From assembly GCA_951799425.1 (NCBI GenBank), contig OX637397.1, positions 14,530,064 to 14,594,063 on the forward strand: a stretch of 64,000 nucleotides of DNA, in the 5' to 3' direction. The notes under the pieces were generated by a model that did no database searches, was not told the DNA's origin, and worked only from the letters and a program-made list of their open reading frames with translations. This document shows, piece after piece, positions 21,701-33,372 of the stretch. The DNA comes from Ilex aquifolium (taxonomy: Eukaryota > Streptophyta > Magnoliopsida > Aquifoliales > Aquifoliaceae). The position numbers and the translations under genes were made by a program. Within the stretch, counting starts at the first letter, position 1; every line of letters begins with the position of its first letter.

Positions 21701-23485
21701 TTTTTATTAAAAAAAGTACTTATGAGAAATTATAAGTTCTAGAAGAACTTTTAAAAAGTTAACCCAAACACACCCTTATGAGCCTTTTTTTTCTATTAAA
21801 TTTGGGGTGTTAATATTAGCCGTTGAATTAATTTTAAAATAAAATTTAAAAAGATCTCATCCGCGAAAAACAAAAATCATTTTGTTTATCTTTTGAGATT
21901 TGAATTGTATTGTACTTTATTATATAGATTCTTATACAACTATAATTCATCAAAGACCACGTTTATTTGTGTATTTTTTTTTGTTTTGTTCATTTCATGC
22001 ATATTTTACAAAATTTTTAAGTATGAAATATAAATAGAATTTATTTTTAAGTATGAAAGATAAAACTAATGGGGCCAAGGAATGGGACTACACTTCAATC
22101 AATCCAGCTTCGCCCATGGCTAACCTATTTCTACCCAAGTTTTGATCACTCCATCTATTGTAACTACATATTATTGCTCAAAGTCTTTTACACCACAAAA
22201 TACGGACAAACTTTGAAACATCAATTTTTCTAATAATAATACTAGTTTGAACCAATTTAATAATTTTTATCTTATTTATTTTTAACCTTATAACTACGGT
22301 AAAATTCTATGTATCCAACCACTAATGAATAATATATCGATATAGCCCTCAGGGCATTTGGTCTGTTGATGTAGGCACCATGTGTCGGGACGACGTATAT
22401 TGTTGTCTTGTTTTTTTCCCTCCTCTTTATCATCTCCAATTTCAATCATTTTACTATGGATCTCATCCAATTTTTGAAATCCACTTAAATCCATAAATCG
22501 TAGTGCATAGGGTTCGGAAATTAATCCAATAAGGATTATATATTTTTTTGGGGGGTACTATTTTCTAGGGATTAAATTCAACTAGCTGTTGCCCTTTTTT
22601 TTTTTGGTCCACAATCATGAATTACCTGAATAAATTGTAATTTCTATTTTTTCTCGGTAATTATAGCTTCTCTTTTGCGAGTTAAAAATTTTACTTTAAA
22701 AATTATAATTTTTATGATCGATCACAACATTTTTGAACCAATCCAGTCTTCTATAGTTATAATTTGCACATCGAAAATTATAAATTTTGTTATGCTTGAA
22801 GGTCGTTATAAGATTTATCTTGTTGCATTTCTTTGCTTATGTATCCAAGAAGTTCTTTGGTTTATCCTTCATACAGGCTTTACATCAAAACAAACTTACG
22901 CGATTATTAAAGTACACAAAGACACTCACATCCCCCATGGGTGTTGAAAATGGGAATTAGAAAATATCAACATGTACACAATTTGACACTCACAATTGTT
23001 TTACGTCCCTTATAATAAGGCTTTTTGATTTCACAACAATAGTGGAATACGTGAATGAAGCTAGAATTTTTTCTCTAGGACAGCCTAAAATGAGCATTAT
23101 TAACAAAATTTATTCAATAGAGTTTCATCTAATATCTAACGAGTCATAGTTAATATAATATATTTAGTTGTGTAGTTAATATCAAATCAACTTCTATACA
23201 AAATGTGTTGTAATATTTTATTTCTTTACAAAAATCAAGAAAAATAATTCGAACTTGCCAAACTAATTTGATGTGAGAAAAACTCAGATAAATTCGTTAA
23301 CTAATCAACAATTTAAACTTGGTTTCGTCACAAAATCACTTAAGAGTAACTAAATTTTATCATGCCTCTGAAAAATAGGAAAAACTGAGAAAAATGAGAT
23401 GGACATTGTCAATCTCTCAAATGCATGTTCTACACAGTTTTGGATCCTAATATATGCAGAGTTTGGTTAAATTTTGTTTTGCATA
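21701..23485. other. noncoding, nothing firmly recognised
   Basis: AT-rich. AAGTTAACCCAAACACACCC at 21756-21775 resembles the terminus of a plant MITE, and its partner was not found. Open frames at 22294-22494 (minus) and 22675-22947 (plus) show no recognisable product. Confidence 0.3.
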
Positions 23486-23816
23486 TGTTAGATATTGATT
23501 GGGTCATGGACCCGAACCGGGGCGCCCATGGTGGGTTGATCCAAATTAAAGAATGCCCAAAGGGGCATGTCTTTTAGAGGTATCCTTTACGACCTAAAAT
23601 ATATGTCTATTAAATATTAACAGACATGTTTCTATAGAATGTGTCTCTTAATGACATCCATTGGTTGCCTATATAAACCCAAGTCAATCCAATAGATGAG
23701 ACACCTTTGATAATTCATCTAATGTTAAAACTATCGTACTCTTCTCTCTTTTCCTGCATAACATTTGTAAGGCATTTGTGCTGTGAAAAACCTGGTGTTG
23801 ATTCGTCTTGTGTAAT
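23486..23816 (+). other. LTR-like segment interrupted by E2
   Basis: Starts TGTTAGATATTG, has TATATAAA at 23670-23677 and a CT-rich leader, like a copia LTR. E2 inserted at its right side. I did not find a matching LTR, so it may be a solo LTR or a promoter remnant. Confidence 0.3.
23812..23816. repeat. target-site duplication GTAAT, left copy (E2)
   Basis: GTAAT here and GTAAC at 27920-27924 differ by one base. Confidence 0.75.
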
Positions 23817-24413
23817 TAATGGATCAAGCCCAAGGGCCCAACTCATGTTATAAGTCCAGTCTGAATTAATAGCCCAACTCCAAGAGATACAACAAGTCCA
23901 GCTCAAAGTGGTCCACGCCCGGTCAAGCTCATCAGATTCGAGGAGCTACATCAACAAGGGAGCATGTAGGGTCATCCAAGAGCCTCATCCACACCGCCTT
24001 GGAAATAGTCAACCCCCACATCATCATTTGACCGAATCCTATGGAGAGTACCGTAACTACCTCATCAGTTGAGAAGAGGGCGTTAGTTCCACCAGATCAG
24101 TCACTTAGTTAATAATAACTCGCCCAAATCTGTTATGAGGCGACTATAAATCGTAAACCCCACCAATACTTGGGGGGCATATCACACTCAATTGAGCACA
24201 TATCTCCTCTCCCTCTCATAGCTTGTAATTATCTGCTCTCCCTACACACTTGAAATAATAAAACACCCGGCGACCCTAACCATTCAAAGTGGACGTAGGT
24301 CACGTTGACCGAACCACTATAAATCTTTGTGTTTCTATCTCTCTCTACTTTACTAATGTATTTATTACTACTCATCTGATAGGTGTTGTACAAACCCAAT
24401 TTGTGCATCATCA
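23817..24413 (+). repeat. E2 5' LTR
   Basis: Ends GTGCATCATCA like E1. Its first bases are TAATGGATC where all other copies have TGATGGGTC, so the terminal TG has mutated to TA. It contains CTATAAATC (about 24144) and AATAAAAC (about 24258). Confidence 0.9.
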
Positions 24414-24475
24414 GTTTGACGCCATCTGTGGAAAAGACAAAATTCTCACTTCTAAACACTTTCTTTATTGAATCT

Positions 24476-25570
24476 ATGGCGATCACCACCAAATCTATGA
24501 ATCAGCCTAAAGATAATCCACCACGAGAGGAGGAGGTTGCTCCTCCACCAACCAATCATGTTCCAAATGCACAACAGATGCTGAAGACAATGCAACAACT
24601 CGTAACTCAGAATCAGCAGATCCTGCAACTGATGCTTACTGGACAACAAGGAAGAGCACAGCCCGGAGGACCTCAAGCCAGAGGAGCTCTGCACCTTGGG
24701 CGTCAAGAAGCTCCCCACCTGGGCGCCCCCTTGGGCACCCCATACAAGGGAGCCCCGCGCCAAAACCACGAGGCACCTCCACCTCCTCCTCAAACTCCCT
24801 CTTCACATGGTGGAGACCCCCATTTCCAAAAGGATGAGGGCGAAAATCAAAGTGTGGAGCATGAAAGACATTTCCATGACAATTACAAAGGAGCCCCAAA
24901 TCACTGGGACGAAAAAATCAAAGAAATACAGAATCAACTGGGTGACGTCTTCAACGCTATGAAAGCACAGGGACCAGAGATAGTGGACTACCTTGTAAGG
25001 CGAACCGACACACTTTTCAAACCTGACGTGGCGAACTGCTCATTTCCTCAAAAATTTAAGATGCCATTCGTCGAAACCTTTGAAGGTACGAAGGATCCAC
25101 TGGACCACCTCGAAACTTACAAGACCTTGATGCAGCTGCACAACGTCCCCGACGAAATCATGTGTAGAGCGTTCCCAACCACCTTGAAGGGATCCGCTCG
25201 GCAATGGTTTGCTAAGCTCTCCCCAGCCTCCATTGGTTCCTTTGCTGAGCTAAGCAGGTTCTTTGTGTTGCACTTTATTGGAGGACGTCGCCACCAAAAG
25301 CCTGTCACCCACCTGCTCAGCATAAAGCAGGACTGAGACGAGAGCCTAAGGAGTTACCTCACTCGTTTTAACATGGAGGTCCTTCAGGTCGAGGAGCTCG
25401 ATGATAAGGTCAACATGACCGCTTTTCTAGGAGGCCTCTGGTCATCAAGCTTCCTCTTCTTAGTGATGAAACGTCCACCAAAGAGCATGCCTGAATTGTG
25501 GGGAAAAGTTCAGAAATACATAAATGCCAAAGATCTCACCAAAGCCAGGCGAGGTGAGTTCTTGCAATCA
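24476..25570 (+). pseudogene. gag: E2 gag
   Basis: ATG at 24476 opens a Gag like that of E1 (NAQQMLKTMQQLVTQNQQIL; FPTTLKGSARQWFAKLSPAS). A TGA at 25334-25336 interrupts it in IKQD-stop-DESLRSYLTRFN; the frame then stays open to about 25567, ending after KARRGEF. The zinc knuckle and the whole gag-pol junction are missing, removed by the internal deletion. E3 breaks at nearly the same Gag position. Confidence 0.88.
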
Positions 25571-25594
25571 TCATCACCACCTGCGCCAACTCTA

Positions 25595-25830
25595 AAAAAA
25601 AGCCACAAAGGCACAGGCATCAACAGATTTTGTGTTTGAGCTCACACCGCTTGAGGAGAGAGACGGTCAAGAAGACTCAGCCACAAGCGCCCAACACCCA
25701 GACGACAGCCCCAGGCGCCCAACACTAGACGCCCAACACTAGGCGCCCAGCCCATGCGCACACCCTCAGGCGGCCAGCTCCAGGCGGCCAGCACCCAAGC
25801 GCCCAGCTCCTCAGCGCCCTCCTCATCTCA
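25595..25830 (+). pseudogene. E2 remnant of RNase H end and CGCCCAG tether
   Basis: AQASTDFVFELTP (about 25610-25650) matches the AQALADFVAELTP end of the E1 RNase H. It is followed by an array of GGCGCCCAACAC/GGCGCCCAG words (about 25688-25820), equivalent to the E1 tether. So the deletion joined the end of Gag to the end of the first RNase H, then jumped from the tether into the antisense coiled-coil region. Confidence 0.75.
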
Positions 25831-25879
25831 ATCTATTTGTACTGTGCCTCTGGCTTGGTGACCTTCCCATGGGCTAAAT

Positions 25880-26590
25880 TCTCTACTCTACTCTACTCTA
25901 CTCTCAAGCAGGAACTCTATCTCCAACTTAGCGGCTCTCTTGTGGGTTGCCAAAAAGTTTGGCCTCTACTTTGCTCTCAAGCAGGCAGCCTATACCTCCA
26001 GCTGAGCGGCTCTCTCGCGGGTCACCAAAAGCTTAGCATATCTCTGCTCTGCTCTCAAGCAGACAACCTATATCTCCAACTGAGCAACTCTCTCGCGGGT
26101 CGCCAAAAATTTGGCCTATCTCTGTTCTGCTCTAAAGCAGACATACTATATCTCCAGTTGGGCGACTCTCTCGCGGGTCGCTAAAAGCTTGACCTATCTC
26201 TGTTTTGCTCTCAACCAGACAACTTATATCTCCAGTTGAGTGGCTCTCTCGCGGGTCGCCAAAAGCTTGGCCTATCTCTGAGCTGTTCTCAAGCAGCAAC
26301 CTATATCTCCAGCTGAGCGGCTCTCTCGTAGGTCGCCAAAAGCTTGGCCTATCTCTGCTCTGCTCTCAAGCAGATAACATATACCTCCAGCTGAGCGGCT
26401 CTCTCGCGGGTCTCCAAAAGCTTGGCCTATCTCTGCTCTGTTCTCAAGCAGGCAGCCTATAACTCCAGCTGAATGGCTCTCTTGTGGGCTGCCAAAAGCT
26501 TGGCCTCTGCTCTGCTCTCAAGTAGGCAGCCTATATTTCTAGCTTAGCGGCTTTCTCATGGGTCTCCAAAAGCTCGGTCTCAAAGGTGTA
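25880..26590 (-). repeat. 78-bp tandem array of the antisense coiled coil (E2)
   Basis: About nine units of 78 bp, with GAGCGGCTCTCTCGCGGG and CCAAAAGCTTGGCCTATC as landmarks. The minus strand encodes 26-residue repeats around LLATRERAAQLE, interrupted by TAG codons, so the former antisense coiled-coil gene is dead here. The unit is 26 residues, not a multiple of seven, in contrast with the 28-residue unit of E1. Plus-strand frames over the array are by-products. Confidence 0.85.
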
Positions 26591-27319
26591 GCTCTCTCAC
26601 GAGCAATCCTCAGACTCTGTATTTGTTCTCACGCAAACAGTCTGCCTCTCTCTCCAGGTAATTATGTTAGATATTATGATGTTGGAATAACATTGTTTTT
26701 ACCATCTCCAGACATAGTTTTGAAACTCAGGCTGTCTACAACCCACAAGACTATATTAGATTGAATGTCAACAATCGGGTCTCATCTTTTTGCACCCGTC
26801 CAGCAGCGCCCAGTGCTATAGGCGCTCGTCCAGCAACGCCCAGCGCCATGGGCAGCCCTCCAGCAGCACCCAGCCCCATAGGCGGCCCTCCTGTGAGCCC
26901 AGCCCACGCAGCAGCCCTCCTACGAGCCTAGCCAGTGCAAAAGCCCCTTCTGCGCACGCAACATCCCCTCCTACACACCCATCCAGAGCAGCAGTTCCTT
27001 TTGCGCATGCAACAGCCCCTCCTGTGAGCACAACAGCCCCTCCTGCGCACAGCCAGCGCAGTCGCTTCTCCTGCGCGCACGTCCAGCTCGCCCACCTCTA
27101 AACAGGGCCCATAATATATCAAATCGAAGCTTTCGGCGAGCCCTACAAGGATCATTGCCTTTGGCTACGATGGACGTTGTTAAAATCCCAAAAAAATTCT
27201 AGAAGCATCTGTTTTGGCCTCCCGAAGTTTTTCCAATTGTGCGTTCAGCCGAAATTCAAACTCAACCGAATACCGTCCGCTCCAAGTTCCATTGAACGCA
27301 GGGCATTGGGGGGGACAAA
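26591..27319 (+). other. E2 3' region with CGCCCAG-rich segment and polypurine tract
   Basis: Noncoding. GTCCAGCAGCGCCCAGTGC-like units run from about 26805 to 27090. The last bases before the LTR are GCATTGGGGGGGACAAA. The whole segment is collinear with 39540-40211 of E3. Confidence 0.7.
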
Positions 27320-27919
27320 TGATGGGTCAAGCCCAAGGGCCCAACTCATGTTATAAGCCCAGTCTGAATTAATAACCCAACTCTAAGAGATATAACAAGT
27401 CTAGCCCAAAGTAGTCCACGCCCAATCAAGCTCATCAGGTTCGAGGAACTACATCAGCAAGGGAGCATGCAGGGTCATCCAAGAGCCTCATCCATACCGC
27501 ATTGGAAAGAGTCAACCCCCACGTCATCATTTGACCAAATCCTATGGAGAGCACCGTAACTGCCTCATCAGTGGAGAAGAGGGCGCTAGCTCTGCCAGAT
27601 CAGTCACTTAGTTAATAATAACTCACCTAAATCTATTACGAGGCGACTATAAATTGTAAGCCTCGCCAACACTGAGGGGGGGGCATATCACACTCAATTG
27701 AGCACATCTCTCCTCTTTCTCTCATAGCTTGTAATTCTCTACTCTCCCTACACACTTGAAGTAATAAAACACCCGGTAACTCTAGCCATTCAAAGTGGAC
27801 GTAGGTCACGTTGACCGAACCACTATAAATCTTTGTGTTTTTATCTCTCTCTACTTTACTAATGCATTTATTACTGCTCATCTGATAGGTGTTGTACAAA
27901 CCTAATTTGTGCATCATCA
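27320..27919 (+). repeat. E2 3' LTR
   Basis: Begins TGATGGGTCAAG and ends GTGCATCATCA; about 50 substitutions from the 5' LTR. GTAAC follows at 27920-27924. Confidence 0.9.
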
Positions 27920-28617
27920 GTAACAACACCATACTGTTTGAGCAATTAAAGAAAATACGTTGATTTAGATTCTAAAGTACGTGGAACATCCTCAAATGTT
28001 TTTTTGTGGATTAAAGCGAATAAGATATGTTTTTTATCCTACGCTTCCTTAACATGTTTTACAATTCCCAACATCATAAATCACTAATTTTTTTTAAAAA
28101 TAATCCATGGACTATTTCGGATGGTTATGATGACATCGGTAGTCAAGGAATAAAGAACATAAAAGTCAAAGTCTAAGGGTATAAACCATAGTTTTAAAAC
28201 CCGGCCCAGATATCAACTCGGTAGAGGGACCGGGTCAATGGGTCACTGTTTCAACCGTTGGGTCACTGGTCGAACCGGTCATATAATAAAAAATAAATAA
28301 TTATTATAAATAATAATAAATAGGCTAAAAAATTACAATAATTATGATAATAACAGTAAATATGTAAAGTTAAGTATAGAAAAATCATCAAAACATATAT
28401 CCAATGCATTTAATTTCCAATACAAATTAAGATACATAAAGCAATAAATCCAACATCATCTCATTTCACACATCAATAACATCCCAACAATATTGTAAAT
28501 TGTTAGAGTGTTGTAAATTGTTGTAAATTCTCTAATTTCATTTCACAACAACAATAATAACAATAAGTCAATAACCATTAAATTATATAATTTGTTTGGT
28601 TCAAAAAAATATAGTAA

Positions 28618-28917
28618 CAACAGGCACTACACATACACCAAATTGCAGTCATCAACCATCTTCGCAACACGGAAATATCACACAAACCCAAATCCTTATT
28701 GTCCAACAAACAATCTAATCTTCCATCCATATAACAAGTATAAGCCCAATCTGTTAGTATTGCTCTTTCTTCTTCCCCAAACTCCATTTCCACACCCTTC
28801 CTACCACATATAATCTCTAATAACACAACCCCAAAACTGTAAACATCCACTTTAACAGTCACAGGCACATTCTTGAACCATTCAGGAGCAACATACCCTT
28901 TTGTTCCTCTTATTGCA
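28618..28917 (-). pseudogene. captured fragment of a G-type lectin receptor-like kinase
   Basis: The minus strand encodes kinase subdomains VIII to X: RGTKGYVAPEWFKN (activation segment with the APE motif), VKVDVYSFGVVLLEIICGRK (the invariant Asp of subdomain IX) and LTDWAYTCYMDGRLD. The wording fits G-type lectin S-receptor-like Ser/Thr kinases of the LECRK kind. The N-lobe and catalytic loop are absent. After LRRWLMTAIWCM homology stops. It lies wholly within the hAT-like element, so it was picked up by it; the fragment cannot make a kinase. Confidence 0.85.
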
Positions 28918-29400
28918 ATAGAGAGAGAGGGGGAGAGAGAATGACAGAGAGAGAGAGTAGTGTACCTTCTGTCAATGGTTATTGATGGAGTCGAAGAGAT
29001 AGAGAGAAGAGGCTATTGATTTAGGGTTGTCGAAGAGAAGAGGTTTTCGTTGTGTCGTAGACTCGCAGAGAACAGAGATCGGAGCAGGCTCGCAGCGGCT
29101 GATCAATCGATGATCGATTGTTGCGAAGAGAAGAGGCAGAGGTTGGCTTGGCTAGTCTTCGTCGTTTTTCGTTCGACCTGATGAACAGACCGAGTGAGAG
29201 AGACGTGAGAGACTGTGGACTGTGGAGTGTTGATTTAGGGAAAAATGCCCAAAACTCAGCCTTTTATAGAAATATAACTGACCCGTCCGGTTTGATTAAA
29301 ATTGTCCGGGTGAGAAATATTCAGTGGGTTTCAGACGGGTCTGGTGCATAAACGATACAAAGAGTGAACCGGTCCGGTTTAGGCACCGGTTCACCGGTTC
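28918..29400. other. filler of the hAT-like element
   Basis: GA-rich stretch (28919-28960) followed by sequence of unknown origin. The plus-strand frame at 29118-29351 starts at a non-ATG codon and has no recognisable product. Confidence 0.35.
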
Positions 29401-31159
29401 ACCAGGTCAACCTGCCGGGCTAGGCCGGGTTTTAAAACACTGGTATAAACTATAAAGTATAATTTTGAAAACATTAGAGGAACAATAAAAAATAAATCAA
29501 AATACAAATTTTGGGGTGTAAAACATATTTATGAGAACTTGATAGGGGACCATAGCCCCTGTGACTTTGGTCTCAAAACGCTCAAGGATCATAATTCCAC
29601 TTTGATGCTTAAACAGTAATGGTTTTGTTTCATGACAAAGAGAACTGGTGGTGCAAGTCGATTAGCTCTTATCATTTAAGGGGCAAAAGTTTAAGGTTTA
29701 CTAAACCCACTCAGACTTGATCTTGGAATTGGAGTCAACTCCTGAAGTTGAGGGATATTTTGAGGCCACACATGCTTCACATCATTGGGAATGGGTGCAG
29801 CACACACATTTGGCATGACAACTGGCACCCTAGGGGACCTCTAATCCTCAAAGGGGCTCTGAATGTCATCAACGGTTTCAGATTGCCAATGAATGCTAGA
29901 GTAAGCACTACAAGAAATTGGTGTTTTAGCCGCAAAAATTATTGTGGCTAAATGTATAAAAATTGTCACTATATATTTTAGTGACAATTTTTTTATTGCC
30001 ACTAAGACCCGGCTATATGTCTGTGGCTAAATCATTTAGCTACAACATGTAATTTGTTGCCACTAAAAATAAATTTTTTAGTCGCAACATGAAAAATGTC
30101 ATTAAATATGAAATATTTAACCGCAATAATTATTGTAGCAAGTTGTCGTAATTTTGCCACTAAAATGTACCTTGTCACTACTAAAAGTCCGATTAAAACT
30201 TGACTTTTAGTGGCAATAACTAATCCAGGCTAAAAGTATACAATTTACCCACAACTAAAATCACCACTAAAATTTAGAACATGTTTTTAGTGACAACTTA
30301 TTGTCGCGGTTAATACATTGAAATTAACAAAAAAAAACATATCACATATTTGAAAGAATTTATTGTTGAATATTTCCAAATTTCGCATACCTGTTATAAT
30401 TTAATAAATCAATATATATACCTAATGAGGAAACAAACAACATAATAAACACTCACTTTCAAAGATTTAATTTTTAAATCAAATCACGCAAAAATAATAT
30501 TCTAATATTAGTATCATTAAATTGAACGTGTACAACACATCATCACCAAAGAATATAAATGAACAAAAAAGGTTATGATCACAATTTAAAATTGTCATTG
30601 CAACTACACAATGATACCCACTCAAAAGAAAATAATTTCATAACAATCATCATAAAGTCTCAAGTCACAATTACATATTCTTTTTTTGGAAGGTTATTGG
30701 ATTTTTTGTCTTTAATCTTTGGAGGCGAGCCTTCCAAAGCTGTTTTCAGAGCTTTCATTGATTTGTACCTAACAAAAATTACTCAACATTAATAGGAAGC
30801 ACAAAGAGTATAACATATGAATAATCAACCATAGATCACATAGATCAAATAGGAATTTATCTACCATATGAACAATCAACCACAGATGACATAAGAATTT
30901 TTGTAACAATGCATTATATCTAAAGCAATTCAATCCTAAAAAGAACATTCGTAAATTTAGCAGACAACAAAAACAAAGTAAAATAATAATTGAAGTTAAC
31001 TTGGGGATGTTGAAGTTAGCCCCAAATACAACAGTTATTTTTACCAAATAATCAAACTGAGAACTGGGTACAAAGAGCTTTCATCAATATTGGTCTATGA
31101 TGGCAAATAAAATATTTCAAGGAAATGGATAAGGATAGGATAACTTACATAGACTTCTC

Positions 31160-31440
31160 TTGATCTTCTGCTAGCCCAAACATTCCTCTTCATACTAAAC
31201 TTGGTTGCTAACCACAGTTCTGTATGGTTGGGGTCCTCTTCAATCTCGAGATCACGCTATCATGCATTAAACATTAATAGAAAAAATTTAAATAAATATT
31301 AATGTATACATGTGTATAGCTAATCACACAAGTGCAATAGATATTTAAAAACAACTCACGCTATCGTAACTTACTCGAGCGAAACTCTTCACCCCAACAA
31401 TATAGCCCATGTCTTGTTTTGCTTGGTTCTCCTTGTTTCT
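31160..31440 (-). pseudogene. Transposase_24-like (Ptta/En/Spm) gene remnant
   Basis: The minus strand encodes KRNKENQAKQ and GVKSFARVSYDS (about 31440-31360), then after an intron-like gap DPNHTELWLATKFSMK (about 31240-31180). The order KENRxKQ, SFARV, ELW is characteristic of plant Transposase_24 proteins, the accessory gene common in plant CACTA elements. The frame is short and I could not follow it further. The AT-rich sequence between the two parts is probably an intron. Confidence 0.6.
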
Positions 31441-32164
31441 TTTGCTCATTTTCTGCATTCAAGAATTAAAAGGAAGTTTCAAGCTATAGTGGTTACCACT
31501 GTTGGACAATTTAACCACTAAAACCTGAAACTGAAAGACCTTGCTTGCCGACTTAGTTCCAACTTCCAAGTCACCAATAAGATACTGCTGCACTTGAGGC
31601 TATAATGATCATTCATAAATATAAACCCTAGTTTTTATGTGATAAAGAGATGTAGTGCTGGATTGGAGGCTGCTTAAAAGAAAGTTACCTGAAATTTTTA
31701 AAGATGTTTTTTCTTTTGTTCTTAGTTGAACTTATAAGATGTAAAAGGAAGAAACTTCTATTCTCACTATGAAGGATATTGTCTTACTAATTCTCATAAT
31801 GTCCTTCCCTTCTTCCTCTATTTTTTTTCCTAATGGTTTGGTGGAACATAATTAGTTCAGGTATTAATTGGCATAGTGAGAACTTTCTCCCTACTCTAAC
31901 TGCCCTATCAATCATTTTAGCTGATGAAGTTAGAATTCCAAGAAAACAAGGAAGTTTTAGACCGATTTACAGTGAGAAGCATCTTATTAAATTCTTATTT
32001 CCCAACACAACCATAATACTACTAAAAAAGTTGTAGCAAGAATGCCTAAAGCACATAGGTTAGGCCGGTCTCGTCATTCACACAATTCCCCCATCCATCG
32101 GTTGATCACGGGAGTACGCATCTAGTCAGTGCCAACATTACAGAGGTGCAAAAGCTGCTTTGAG

Positions 32165-32512
32165 ACCATTTTTGTAAGAAGAGAGAGAAATGAAGAACAA
32201 ATTTCAGAAAACATAATTGGAGTTCTTTTCGCTGCTCAGGACACCACTGCCAGTGTCATGACATGGATTCTCAAGTACCTCTGCAATGATCCAAAACTTC
32301 TGGAGGCTATAAAGGCAAGATATAGAAGATGCCATTTCATTTTCATGTAGAGATTTCTTGGTTTGATCTTGAATTCTATATGAGAAACATTGTGATCACA
32401 AATTGAATGGTTATAATGTATTTGTAGGCTGAACAGAAGGCAATTTACCAATCAAATAAAGAAGGAAATCATCAATTGACTTGGATCAGACAAGAAATAT
32501 GCCTTCTATATT
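32165..32512 (+). pseudogene. captured cytochrome P450 fragment, CYP707A-like, with intron
   Basis: Exon A (to 32314) encodes ENIIGVLFAAQDTTASVMTW and ILKYLCNDPKLLEAIK; AAQDTT is the I-helix oxygen-binding motif of P450s, and the phrase is that of ABA 8'-hydroxylases (CYP707A). Exon B (from 32428) encodes AEQKAIYQSNKEGNHQLTW, the continuation in that family, then loses frame through a single-base deletion before QTRNMP. The sequence between begins GC and ends TTTGTAG (32315-32427), so the intron is retained: capture was at DNA level. The heme-binding Cys region is absent. The subfamily call is from memory of the motif and less certain than P450 itself. Confidence 0.75.
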
Positions 32513-32554
32513 TGTCGATAACCAATTGAATGGACCTAGAGATGGCATAACCAA

Positions 32555-32884
32555 TTGAATGGTTATAACTTGTGTATGCTTCACCTATATTTGAGCCCCA
32601 ATGTGGTCGAACATTTGGATGCCATCTATTCTTGTGATCGCAACACCATGAACATGCATCGAATCACCTTATTATCATTCATGAACAAAATGGACAAGGT
32701 GTCAAACAAAAAAGGTAAAGAGATTCAAGATTTCATCACACATTTATTATGGATTTGTATAAAAATGTTTAAGCATGAACAAGATTTGCATTGCAAAATA
32801 CTTGATATAGAGGAATTAAGTATGCAAATAGAATTGGAAGCAAAAGAACATCTAAGATCTTGTCAGATAGGTATCCACTTGTAA
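32555..32884 (+). other. unrecognised open frame in the CACTA element
   Basis: A 109-codon frame opening with ATG at 32555, rich in Met, His and Lys, ending TAA. I recognise no domain. It begins inside a local duplication of the P450 flank (ACCAATTGAATGG occurs twice at about 32520 and 32550). It may be chance or a further captured piece. Confidence 0.3.
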
Positions 32885-33310
32885 ACCACAAAAAAAAGAA
32901 GAGAAAAGGGATAAATTAGAACACAAAATGACATGCACTTAACCACACACATACAGAGATAAGAAGAAAAGAAAAGAAGAAAAAAGAAGAAGAAACTTGT
33001 TTGGCAATAAATTCTTTTGCGATGTTACCAGATGCGAAGAACAGAGCATCGGGACAAACCGGATTCCTATACGAAAATCCTAATTAGGCTTTCTTCTCTA
33101 TAATCACCCGCCACATAGAAGGAATTAGTATCAATCGGAGATCCTGAATTTCCTGATCAATCAGAGCACGAAACCACATCCCAACACATTTTTTTTTCTT
33201 TCAAAATCAACAAAAAAATACAACCAAATTTCATAATCAACTTTGAATTTAATAAATTAGACATGATATCCACCATTCCAAGGGACAGAACTGAGCATTA
33301 TCAATGGGAG

Positions 33311-33372
33311 GACGAAAATAGAAAATCTGAAAACGAAAATAGAAAATTTGAAGGCGAAAATAGAAAAATCCA
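33311..33372. repeat. short tandem repeat, three units of about 21 bp
   Basis: GACGAAAATAGAAAATCTGA-like units repeat three times. A GATC run follows at about 33490-33505. Both are inside the CACTA element. Confidence 0.7.

Larger units (their letters stand above)
23817..27919 (+). mobile_element. E2: pol-deleted relative of E1, 4.1 kb
   Basis: Two LTRs (23817-24413 and 27320-27919) differ at about 50 positions by hand count (about 8.5%), mostly transitions, so E2 is roughly ten times older than E1. Inside are a decayed primer site, a gag, a small scrap of the RNase H end and tether, a minus-strand coiled-coil array, a CGCCCAG-rich segment and a purine tract (TTGGGGGGGACAAA). Protease, RT, second RNase H and integrase are gone. 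It could only have moved with enzymes in trans. Confidence 0.9.
28187..29442. mobile_element. nonautonomous hAT-like element carrying a host gene fragment
   Basis: The right end in reverse complement reads CAGTGTTTTAAAACCCGGCC and the left end CATAGTTTTAAAACCCGGCC, so the termini match at 18 of 20 bases and begin with the CA(N)NG pattern of hAT elements. GTATAAAC flanks both sides (28179-28186 and 29443-29450), an 8-bp target duplication as in hAT; a shared extra G would also permit 9 bp. Both subterminal regions are rich in ACCGGTTCACC/CCGGTC words. No transposase is encoded. Inside is a kinase gene fragment (28618-28917), so this is a Pack-type element. Confidence 0.85.

Noticed and set aside
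25837-26462. Plus-strand repeat protein of YLQLSGSLAG units, and a CRISPR-like array
   Set aside because: The 78-bp units are contiguous with no spacers, and the minus strand encodes the coiled coil known from E1; the plus frame is a by-product.
28178-29450. Pack-MULE interpretation with a 9-bp duplication
   Set aside because: A 9-bp repeat GGTATAAAC is possible, but the CA(N)NG termini and equal-length ends with an 8-bp duplication fit hAT better.
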